From Maritimibacter sp. (GTDB lineage: Bacteria > Pseudomonadota > Alphaproteobacteria > Rhodobacterales > Rhodobacteraceae): a DNA stretch of 16,406 nucleotides. The notes under the pieces are model-generated. The model did no database searches, was not told where the DNA came from, and saw only the letters and a program-made list of their open reading frames with translations. The translations under genes and the position numbers were made by a program. Below, one piece after another: positions 7,641-14,800 of this stretch. The first letter of the stretch is position 1; every line of letters begins with the position of its first letter. The DNA is taken from NCBI GenBank assembly GCA_020441225.1, contig JAGRMP010000510.1:1-16406 (forward strand), in the 5' to 3' direction.

Positions 7641-7925
7641 GGAGGCGGGCTAGCGCGGGGCGCGGGGTCGGTCAAGCGGCCTTGACACGGGCATCGACGA
7701 GCCGGTCGCGGGTCACGGGCAACGATCGTGCACAAACCGTTTCTGGAATTGGCAAAAAGCGGGTAAAACCTCCACTTGAAGGCGCGCCGGGGCGATTTGC
7801 GCTAGTTGTCGGGACGGGCTTTTCCGGCCCATTCAGCGCCCCGGAAGCGCGAAAGTGCGATGTCCCGAAGGCCCGGGCCGCCCGGGCGGGCGCGGGTTGG
7901 CGCAGAATGCGATGGAGGAGAGGGT
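7641..7925. other. Divergent intergenic region upstream of the cytochrome cluster
   Basis: This 285-bp stretch separates the minus-strand amidotransferase from the plus-strand small membrane protein gene. It contains the inverted repeat at 7671-7686, a locally A-rich part around 7730-7770, and a strong hairpin at 7871-7887 (7-bp stem GCCCGGG/CCCGGGC, loop CCG). The hairpin lies 38 nt before the small gene's start and could shape the mRNA leader. No convincing plus-strand promoter was found by eye. Long reading frames crossing it have no supported start or family likeness. Confidence 0.5.
7671..7686. promoter_or_regulatory. Candidate operator: 6-4-6 inverted repeat
   Basis: GTCAAGCGGCCTTGAC is a perfect 6-bp inverted repeat with a CGGC centre. 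It lies between the divergent amidotransferase and cytochrome-cluster genes and overlaps the TTGACC box of the minus-strand promoter candidate. The shape suits a dimeric regulator; which family binds is not known. It is not an FNR-type TTGAT-N4-ATCAA site. Confidence 0.4.
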
Positions 7926-8021
7926 ATGTCTCCAGAAATTTCGAAAGTGTTCATTGCGGCCGTTCTTGTCGTCGGGCTGGGGTTGTTGCTTGGTTTCGGG
8001 ACCGGCGTGCTCGGCCGCTAG
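7926..8021 (+). CDS. Small single-pass membrane protein (31 aa)
   Basis: A 31-residue protein beginning MSPEISKVFIAAV and ending GTGVLGR, with one hydrophobic helix of about 20 residues (about 8-27) flanked by a Lys and a C-terminal Arg. A strong ribosome binding site, GGAGGAG at 7914-7920, is placed 5 nt before the ATG and is nearly the same as the one of the octahaem cytochrome gene (GGAGGA at 8215-8220). The gene is too short to recognise a family. Its position, 205 bp upstream of the octahaem cytochrome and in the same direction, suggests an accessory or stabilising subunit of that membrane complex, as small hydrophobic subunits do in other respiratory complexes. That role is inferred from context only. 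Confidence 0.62.
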   Translation: MSPEISKVFIAAVLVVGLGLLLGFGTGVLGR

Positions 8022-8170
8022 GGCGCAGCAGGCCCGCCCGCCTTCCTCCGCGCCTTGCAGCCAGGTGAGGCCGTTATTCCACTGCCCGCGCCTCCTGCCG
8101 TCCGCGTATCTCGAACCGGCGGTTTCAGCCTCGAACCACTGCGACACTTCGTGCTCTCGCCAGGCGCGGC

Positions 8171-8200
8171 AAAAGTCACATACAAAAAACATAATATGAC
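8171..8200 (+). promoter_or_regulatory. AT-rich promoter-like element before the octahaem cytochrome
   Basis: About 30 bases of AT-rich sequence stand out from GC-rich surroundings, containing CATAAT at 8190-8195 (5 of 6 to the -10 consensus). Transcription would start near 8202, leaving a leader of about 25 nt. No good -35 box is present at the right distance, so an activator-dependent promoter is a possibility. Confidence 0.35.
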
Positions 8201-8226
8201 GGGAGAACCCGTTTGGAGGAGAGTGC

Positions 8227-9900
8227 ATGCAACACGGATTGCGCCTCGCGGTTGCGGTTTTCGGATTCGCAGCCGGGTTAGCCGCCGCGGCGCCGGTGCT
8301 GGGTCAAGCGACCGGGACAGGGGTCGCGACGCCCAGGGCGGTGCTGATCGGGAGCAACCCTGCGACCACCGCCGATCACAGCAAATTCGAGATCCTGCAA
8401 CGGGATTTCGCTTCCGGCCCGGAGGTGACGGCCGCCTGTCTGAGCTGCCACACCGAGGCGGACGACGAGGCGATGCACTCGATCCACTACCAATGGTCCT
8501 ACGAGTCGAACTCGGGCCAGACGCTCGGCAAGAGCAAGGTCATCAATGCGTTCTGCGGCGCGGTCACATCGAACGAGCCGCGCTGCACCTCCTGCCATGC
8601 GGGCTACGGCTGGGACGACATGACCGAACCGCCGCCCGCTCAGTCGACGGCGGTCGATTGCCTCGCCTGCCACGACCGCTCGGGGCAATACACCAAGACC
8701 GCGACCGGGGCGGGGCATCCGCCGCTCGACCCGGTCAAGCCCGGGACCAAGACCATCACCGGCGCCGAGGCCTGGCCCGTGGACCTCACCAAGGCGGCGC
8801 AGAGCGTCGGCATGCCGGGGCGGGACAATTGCGGCAATTGCCATTTCTACGGCGGCGGCGGCGACAACGTGAAGCACGGGGATCTGTCCTCGGCGCTCTA
8901 CAACCCGCCGCTGGCGGTCGACGTGCACATGTCGCCCGAGGGCGAGAACATGAGCTGTTCCACCTGCCATGTCGAGGAGCAGCACCAATGGTCGGGCTCG
9001 CGCTACGATGTGCTGGCGGCCGATCACCCGGACGTGGCGCCGGGCGGTGCGCGGCAGACGGCGAGCTGCGAGAGCTGCCACAGCGAAACCCCGCACGATC
9101 CGCTCTCGCCGGTGGGGATGAAGCTCAACAACCACACCGACGTGCTGGCCTGCCAGACCTGCCACATCCCCGCGTTTGCCCGGGGCGGCGCGCCGACCAA
9201 GACGGTGTGGGACTGGTCGACCGCGGGCCGGACCGATGCGGACGGCAAGCCGATCCACGAGAGCGACTGGATCTCGCCCACGACGGGGGAGCATTTCCAC
9301 ACCTACATGTCGGAGAAGGGGACTTTCGACTGGGGCGAGGACGTGGTGCCGCATTACGCCTGGTTCAACGGCGCGGTGGAGTACACCTTGCCTCAGGACA
9401 GGCTCGACCCGAGCCAGGTGGTGCCGGTCAACCGGATCCACGGCGACCCGGAGGATGGGCAGAGCCGGATCTGGCCGTTCAAGCTGATGGTGGGGCGCCA
9501 GGCGATCGACAGCGTCAACAACACGCTTGCCGCTGCCCATGTCTGGGGACCGACCACCGACACCGCCTTCTGGACCAATTTCAACTGGGGCCCGGCGATC
9601 GAGGCGGGCATGAAAGCGGCGGGCTATCCCTATTCGGGTGAGTACGATTTCGTCGACACACACATGTACTGGCCGATCACCCATATGGTCGCGCCTGCCG
9701 AAGACGCGGTGGGCTGTGCCGAATGCCATGCCGAAGAGGGCCGGATGGTCGGGCTCGCGGGCATCTACATGCCGGGCAGCGACCCGAACTCCATCGTCGC
9801 GCTCCTGGGCAAGCTGATGGTGCTGGCGGCGCTCATCGGGGTCGCCGGGCACGGGCTCCTGCGGCTGATCGCAGGCCGGACGGGAGGTTCGCATGACTGA
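8227..9900 (+). CDS. Octahaem c-type cytochrome, tetrathionate reductase (OTR) family, membrane anchored
   Basis: A 557-residue exported cytochrome with eight CxxCH haem c sites at residues 71, 120, 145, 202, 244, 281, 309 and 497. A signal peptide ends near VLGQA (residue 27), and a hydrophobic helix at about 521-541 anchors the C-terminus. The segment NAFCGAVTSNEPRCTSCHAG (107-126) and the spacing of the haems resemble the octahaem tetrathionate reductase family typified by Shewanella OTR. That enzyme has a lysine-ligated active-site haem and reduces tetrathionate, nitrite and hydroxylamine in vitro; its natural role is unresolved. Which lysine would serve here is not assigned. The start has GGAGGA 6 nt upstream. 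The stop overlaps the cytochrome b gene by 8 nt. The periplasmic domain presumably receives electrons from that protein. Substrate is unknown. A 184-residue haem-free stretch separates haems 7 and 8. Confidence 0.9.
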   Translation: MQHGLRLAVAVFGFAAGLAAAAPVLGQATGTGVATPRAVLIGSNPATTADHSKFEILQRDFASGPEVTAACLSCHTEADDEAMHSIHYQWSYESNSGQTLGKSKVINAFCGAVTSNEPRCTSCHAGYGWDDMTEPPPAQSTAVDCLACHDRSGQYTKTATGAGHPPLDPVKPGTKTITGAEAWPVDLTKAAQSVGMPGRDNCGNCHFYGGGGDNVKHGDLSSALYNPPLAVDVHMSPEGENMSCSTCHVEEQHQWSGSRYDVLAADHPDVAPGGARQTASCESCHSETPHDPLSPVGMKLNNHTDVLACQTCHIPAFARGGAPTKTVWDWSTAGRTDADGKPIHESDWISPTTGEHFHTYMSEKGTFDWGEDVVPHYAWFNGAVEYTLPQDRLDPSQVVPVNRIHGDPEDGQSRIWPFKLMVGRQAIDSVNNTLAAAHVWGPTTDTAFWTNFNWGPAIEAGMKAAGYPYSGEYDFVDTHMYWPITHMVAPAEDAVGCAECHAEEGRMVGLAGIYMPGSDPNSIVALLGKLMVLAALIGVAGHGLLRLIAGRTGGSHD

Positions 9901-10579
9901 CCAACCCATGAGCGATCAACCGATGGTGACGCGGCAGCTCAGCGTCTATCCGCGGTTCGAGCGGCTGTGGCACTGGACCCAGATGGTGCTGATCTTCTTC
10001 CTGCTGTTCACCGGTTTCGCGATCAACGGCGTGCATCACCTGATGCCGTTCAAGCCGGCGGTGATGCTGCACACGCTGGCGGCGCTCGGGCTGCTCGGGA
10101 TCTGGATCTTCGCCACCTTCTGGCTGTTCACCACTGGGGCCTGGCGGCAGTTTCTGCCCAAGGTCGAGGGCATGGTCGCGGTGGCGCGGTTCTATGCCTG
10201 GGGGGTGTTCAAGGGCGAGACGCATCCCTATCGCAAGACCATGTGGCGCAAGCTGAACCCGTTGCAGGCGGCGACCTATTTCGCGGTCAAATGGGCGATC
10301 TTCCCGGCGATCTGGGGCTCGGGGCTGCTGTACCTCACGTATAATCTCTGGGAGGGCGTGCCGAACTCGGGGTTCTGGCTCGCCGTGGTGGCGAACCTGC
10401 ACCTGATCGCCGCCTTCGCGATCCTCACCTTCGTCATCGTCCATGTCTACCTGCTGACCATCGGCCACGGCTTCCGCCACCATGTGCGGCCGATGGTGAC
10501 CGGCTTCGACGAGGTCGAGCTGACGCCGGAACAGGAAGCCTATCTCGCGCAGAACGAGCCCTGGCGGCTCAAGAGCTGA
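9893..10579 (+). CDS. Cytochrome b (b561/hydrogenase-type) membrane subunit
   Basis: A 228-residue integral membrane protein with four likely helices (about residues 29-47, 58-80, 128-150 and 168-190). Histidines suited to bind two b haems are His27 in LWHWTQ, His60, His170 and His184 in VIVHVY, in the manner of the cytochrome b561 / Ni-Fe hydrogenase cytochrome b fold. Such subunits oxidise quinol and hand electrons to a periplasmic partner. The ATG at 9893 follows GGGAGG (9882-9887) and overlaps the octahaem cytochrome stop by 8 nt, so translation is probably coupled and the two proteins form one complex. An in-frame ATG at 9908 would be a shorter alternative start. The tail after residue 192 is charged and should be cytoplasmic. 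Confidence 0.9.
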   Translation: MTDQPMSDQPMVTRQLSVYPRFERLWHWTQMVLIFFLLFTGFAINGVHHLMPFKPAVMLHTLAALGLLGIWIFATFWLFTTGAWRQFLPKVEGMVAVARFYAWGVFKGETHPYRKTMWRKLNPLQAATYFAVKWAIFPAIWGSGLLYLTYNLWEGVPNSGFWLAVVANLHLIAAFAILTFVIVHVYLLTIGHGFRHHVRPMVTGFDEVELTPEQEAYLAQNEPWRLKS

Positions 10580-10602
10580 GCACGGGCCTGTAACCAGTGT
10601 CG

Positions 10603-10630
10603 GGGGCCGGGGCGGCGGGGTTCCGGCCCC
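10603..10630 (+). terminator. Hairpin downstream of cytochrome b
   Basis: GGGGCCGG at 10603-10610 can pair with CCGGCCCC at 10623-10630 (8 bp, all G-C) around a 12-nt loop, 23 nt after the cytochrome b stop. It lacks a following T-run, so it may be a weak or Rho-assisted terminator, or protect the 3' end of the mRNA. Confidence 0.4.
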
Positions 10631-10664
10631 GAGTTCATGGGCCGGGGTGGGGGTGTGCGCGGTT

Positions 10665-10680
10665 TGTGCGAGCTCGCACA
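10665..10680. promoter_or_regulatory. Perfect 16-bp palindrome, operator-like
   Basis: TGTGCGAGCTCGCACA reads the same on both strands. It sits directly before a promoter-like island (10683-10710), the position expected for a regulator site. No known binding family is recognised. Confidence 0.4.
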
Positions 10681-10682
10681 GG

Positions 10683-10710
10683 GTGTCAAGGTGTTGATAT
10701 CTATTACGAT
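10683..10710 (+). promoter_or_regulatory. Weak promoter candidate in convergent gap
   Basis: GTGTCA (10683-10688, 4 of 6) and TACGAT (10705-10710, 4 of 6) are separated by 16 bases, inside an unusually AT-rich patch. No protein gene follows on this strand, so if real it would drive an untranslated RNA that could end at the palindromes at 10803-10844. Confidence 0.25.
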
Positions 10711-10802
10711 AGCGCTAACTGCAATCTCCTGGGCGAGGTGGGGCTCTCGCCTGTCCCGCCGCTCGGGGACGCGGCGCGCGACCGCCGACCGCAGCGCCCG
10801 GG

Positions 10803-10822
10803 AAGCGGTTTCGAAACCGCTT
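10803..10822. repeat. 20-bp perfect palindrome, first of a pair
   Basis: AAGCGGTTTCGAAACCGCTT is identical on both strands and centred on TTCGAA. As RNA it can fold to an 8-bp stem with a TCGA tetraloop, and a further flanking G-C pair could form across a G-U. It is 22 bp centre to centre from the next palindrome. Confidence 0.85.
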
Positions 10823-10824
10823 TC

Positions 10825-10844
10825 ACGCGCGTTCGAACGCGCGT
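10825..10844. repeat. 20-bp perfect palindrome, second of a pair
   Basis: ACGCGCGTTCGAACGCGCGT is identical on both strands and shares the TTCGAA core with its neighbour two bases away, but differs in its arms. It lies 43 bp beyond the M90 peptidase stop and could serve as a terminator hairpin for that gene, or as a protein-binding pair with the first palindrome. Confidence 0.85.
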
Positions 10845-10887
10845 CCCGCCCGCCCGGCCGCTGCCGTCGGTCTTGATGCGGGGCGGT

Positions 10888-11748
10888 TCAGCCGGGCCAG
10901 TTTACTGGGTCGAGGGCGAAGAGGAGCGAGAGCTGGCGGTAGACCTCGGGCGCGTCGTCCCTGAGCGCCGCGGGCCGTTCGAAGAACAGCTCGACCGCGA
11001 CGGCGAAGAACTCCGCATGCGCCGTTGCGCCATAGGGATCGAACACCGTCGGCCGCCCGGCCCGCAGGTTGGCGAGATGGCTTTCGTAGGCGGTGAGAAA
11101 CGCCCGCTCCCAGGCGGCGAAGTCCTGTCCCGGCGCGAAGGGCGGAACGCCGTTGGCGCGGCCGGTGAGGGCGTCGATCTGGTGGGCGAATTCGTGCAGC
11201 ACCACGTTGTGCCCATCGCCCGCGTCGAGCGCGCCCGCGCGGCTGTGGGTCCAGGACAGCACCACCGGCCCGCGTTCCCAGCTTTCGCCGAGCCGGGTGG
11301 TGTCGCGCTCGGTCACCACGTAGCCGCTGTGTTCGGCGCGCCGCGAGGTGAAGGCGGCGGGGTAGACGATGATCGTGCGCAGGTTGTCGTACCAGGTGTC
11401 GGTATTGACGATCAGTAGGCAGGCCTGCGCGGCGATCGACAGGCGCATCTCGTCGGTGACCTCGAGCCCGCCGCCGCCCAGAAAGGTGACCTGGTGGAGA
11501 AAGGCGGTGATCCGGCCTTCGAAGGCCGGACGCAGCGCGGGCGGCAGGCGGCGGGTCAGGGGGACCTCGGCGGCGACGATGGCACGCTCGGCCTCGGTGA
11601 GCGGCGTGGCGAAGTGGCGGGCGCGGCTGCGCCGCCGGGCCCGGCCGGGAAGCAGCACCGCAGCGGCGATGCCGGCGGCGAGCAGGGCCAGGATAAGGAC
11701 GATGGACATGGACAGGGGCTCCCGCGAGGACCGGTTGCGACCCGCCAT
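10888..11748 (-). CDS. mtfA: MtfA-like zinc metallopeptidase (M90 family), membrane anchored
   Basis: A 286-residue protein of the MtfA/M90 family. The zinc motif is HEFAHQID at 185-192 (His185, Glu186, His189), and the probable third ligand is Glu246 in HAEFFAV, preceded by the conserved-looking Tyr239 in DPYG. E. coli MtfA is a soluble aminopeptidase-like enzyme that binds the regulator Mlc; this one differs by an N-terminal hydrophobic helix at about 15-34 followed by an Arg-rich stretch, so it is probably anchored in the inner membrane with the peptidase in the cytoplasm. The start at 11748 has GAGGA 7 nt upstream; an alternative ATG at 11709, preceded by GGGAG, would start directly at the helix (273 residues). 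It follows the RND permease on the same strand after 84 bp. No Mlc homologue is seen here, so a sugar-regulation role is not supported by context. Confidence 0.88.
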   Translation of the reverse strand: MAGRNRSSREPLSMSIVLILALLAAGIAAAVLLPGRARRRSRARHFATPLTEAERAIVAAEVPLTRRLPPALRPAFEGRITAFLHQVTFLGGGGLEVTDEMRLSIAAQACLLIVNTDTWYDNLRTIIVYPAAFTSRRAEHSGYVVTERDTTRLGESWERGPVVLSWTHSRAGALDAGDGHNVVLHEFAHQIDALTGRANGVPPFAPGQDFAAWERAFLTAYESHLANLRAGRPTVFDPYGATAHAEFFAVAVELFFERPAALRDDAPEVYRQLSLLFALDPVNWPG

Positions 11749-11832
11749 AGCTGGTTCCTCGCGGGGCCGAGGGCAACCGGGTGGGTCCAGGCATGACGCC
11801 GTTTTTACACGGGCCTTGTGACGTGGGCTCTC

Positions 11833-14800
11833 TCACTCCGCCGCCTTCAGCGGATTGCCGTCCCGGTCGAGCCCCTCCCGCGGGTGGGGCTCTCCGGCGT
11901 CATCGGTGGTGTCCCCGGGCCGCGCGTGCCGGGGCGCGGGCGGCGTCGAGGGTTCGTCGAAGATCAGCCCGCTGTCGCGCAGCACCTGGTCGAATGCGGT
12001 GGCGTCGGGCCCGGCCCCGCCCGCGTCTTCCCCGGTGTCGCCGTCCAGGGCCCAGACCATGTCGCCGAGCGCCGTCCGTTTCGCGTCGCGGCGCAGCTGC
12101 CGGTCGTGGGCGGCCTCGGAGCCCTTGCCCAGCGTCAGCGCCTGGAGGAGCATCACCGTGCGATAGGCGCCGGTGGCGAGCCAGACCCGGAGCGCCAGCA
12201 TGGCGGGGGTAAAGACCAGCGTGAGAACGGTGGCGATGCCCAGGCCGAAGACCACGGCGGTGGCGAGCTGTTTCCACCACAGCGCGGTGGGGGCGTCGAT
12301 CGAATAGCCGCCATTGATGAAATCGAGCGAGAGGCCGAACATCATCGGCGTGAGCCCCGCCATGGTGGTGATCGTGGTGAGCAGCACCGGGCGGATGCGG
12401 TCCTCCGCGGTGCGGATGATCGCCTCGATCCGCGGCATGTATTTCTCGTAATCCTGGTAGGTGTCGATGAAGACGATGTTGTTGTTCACCACGATGCCTG
12501 CGAGCGCGACGATCCCGGTGCCGGTCATGATGATCGAAAACGGCTGCTGCATCACCAGCATGCCCACCAGCACGCCCGCGGTCGAGAGCACCACCGCGAG
12601 CAGCACCAGCACGGCGTTGTAGAACGAGTTGAACTGCGCGAGCAGGATCAGGAACATCAGGAACAGCGCGCCGGCAAAGGCGGTCACGAGGAAGGTCTGG
12701 CTTTCGGCCTGGTCGGCGAAATCGCCGGTCCATTCCCAGGTGACGCCTTCGGGCAGGGGCCCCGTGTCGAGCCATTCGGTCAGCGTCTCGATCCGCTCGG
12801 TGGCGTTGACCGCGGCGCGGGTCCAGGCCTCGGACCCGTCGGCGGCGAGGCGGGCGTCGGCTTCCTCGGCGGTGACGATCACGCTGTCGCCGCCGTCCGT
12901 GGGCGTGAGCCGCACCAGCCCGTCGGCGACCCCGGCCTTGACGTCGAACACGCGCTCCCCGTCGACCCGGTCGATCTGGGCCAGCGTCGGCACCGGCGTG
13001 CGGGTGACGAAGTTGGAGAGCGGCACCAGGCCCCGGGCGGTCTGCAGTTTCAGCGTGTCGAGGGTCGAGAGCAGCCGGTCCTCGGCGGGCAGGCGGACGC
13101 GGATCTCGATCTCTTCGTCGGAGCTTTCGATCCGCATCGTGTCGAGCAGGATGCCGTTGGTCACGAGCTGGACCATGCCGCCGACGGTGGCGACATTGGT
13201 GCCGTAGCGCCCGGCGGCCTCGACGTCGACGTCGAGCTGCCAGTCGATGCCGGGAAGCGGCAGGGTGTCTTCGATGCCGGTGATTCCGGGGGTCGTTTCG
13301 AACTTCTGGCGCGCGATCTCGGCGGCCTCGGTGAGCGCGACCCAGTCGGTGCCCGACAGCCGCAGATGCAGGGGTTTGGACGAGGCGGGGCCGCCCGCCA
13401 TCTCCAGCACCTCGGTGCGGATGCCGGGCAGCTCCGCAAGCCGCTTTTCCAGCGCCGCGACCACGGCGGTACCGGCATAGCTCTGGTCGACGATCCGGCG
13501 CTCGAAGGGGATCAGGCCGAAGAGCTTGATCTGTTCGGTGGTGACGGGGCGGTCCTCGTAGGTCGCGACCTCGATCTGGACCTGGCCGATCTGGTCGCGC
13601 GGGCCGCCGGCGCCGCCGGTCATCTGGTTCAGCCCGCCTTCGCCGGCGAAAGCGAAGGCGCTTTTCACCCCCTTGGCGTCGAGCACGATCTCCTCGACCC
13701 GGGCCACCAGCGCGTCCTTTTCCGCGACCGAGAGGTTGCCGCGGGCCTGGACGTAGACGATCAGGTTTTCCGGTTCGACATCGGCGAAGAACTCGGTGCC
13801 GTAGTTGGTCTTGCCGTAGATCGTGAAGCTCGCAAAGACCATGCCGAGCACGGCGAGGATCGTCACCACCGGCATCACCGGGTTGCCGGCGATGGCGGCG
13901 GTGAAGCGGCCGAAGGGTTTGCGGCGGTAGCCCGATTTCACCTTGCGTGGCGCGCGCTTGAGCTTGGCGGCATCGAGGAACAGCGTCGTGAAGGTAATGC
14001 TGACGACCAGCAGCACGCCGCCGATCAGGCTGCCCGCCCAGGCGGGGCCGGGCGGGGTGCCCGCGAAGAGATAGCCCGGGTTGATAAGCTGCATCGCGCC
14101 CAGAAAGATGCTGCAGGCGGCGGGCACGATCAGGGCGGCACGGATCGGCCAGGGCAGGGGGCGCAGACGGTCCGAGGCATGGTCGAGCGCGCGGCTCATC
14201 CGCCCCGCGACGCCGCCGACCACGGGCAGGAAGACCAGCGCCACGACGAGCGAGGCCATCAGCACGAAGATCAGCGTCTTGGGCAGCATCTCCATGAATT
14301 CGCCCGGCACCCCGGGCCAGAACAGCATCGGCAGGAAGGCACTGAGCGTGGTCGCGGTCGAGGAGACGATCGGCCAGAACATCCGCTTCGCCGCCTCGAC
14401 ATAGGAATGCATCGGCCCGACGCCTTCGGAAATCCGCTTGTCGGCGTATTCCACCACCACGATGGCGCCGTCGACCAGCATACCGACGGCGAGGATCAAC
14501 CCGAACATGACGATGTTGGAGACCGGGTAGCCGAGCCCTGCGAACATCGCGAAGGTGAGGAGGAAGGATGTGGGGATGGCGAAGCCCACGAGCAGGGCCG
14601 AGCGCATGCCGAGGGAGGCCAGCACCACGATCATGACGAGCGCGATGGCGGTGATGACCGAGCCTTCGAGCTGCGAGACCATCGAGGCGACCTGGTAGGA
14701 GCTGTCGTTCGAGACCGTTACCTGCACGGCGTCCTGCAGCGCGACGGGCCATTTTTCCTCGGCGGCGGCGACCACGCGGCGGACCTCGGCGGCGGTGTCG

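Larger units (their letters stand above)
10580..10887. other. Convergent intergenic region rich in palindromes
   Basis: This 308-bp gap lies between the stops of the plus-strand cytochrome b and minus-strand M90 peptidase genes. It holds, in order, a GC hairpin (10603-10630), a 16-bp palindrome (10665-10680), an AT-rich promoter-like island (about 10683-10725), a small hairpin with GGCGAG at 10732-10737 and CTCGCC at 10746-10751, and two adjacent 20-bp palindromes (10803-10844). No protein gene with a credible start was found. Confidence 0.6.

Noticed and set aside
4803..7685. Plus-strand open frame of 960 codons
   Set aside because: It runs antisense to the TPR-sulfotransferase and amidotransferase genes, has low-complexity Arg/Gly/Ala-rich composition and no family motif. 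It is a side effect of high GC.
7741..7770. Possible sigma-54 promoter (TTGGCA followed by AAAAGC)
   Set aside because: The required GG-N10-GC spacing is not met.
7682..8068. Longer plus-strand frame crossing the small membrane protein gene
   Set aside because: It is in another frame than the small gene, lacks a start signal and has no recognisable content.
10637..10876. Possible 79-residue protein in the convergent gap
   Set aside because: There is no ribosome binding site, the C-terminal half is Arg/Ser-rich noise reading through both palindromes, and no family is recognised.
11749..11832. T-run GTTTTTAC as a terminator in the gap before the RND gene end
   Set aside because: No stable hairpin precedes it on the plus strand, and no gene ends there in that direction.
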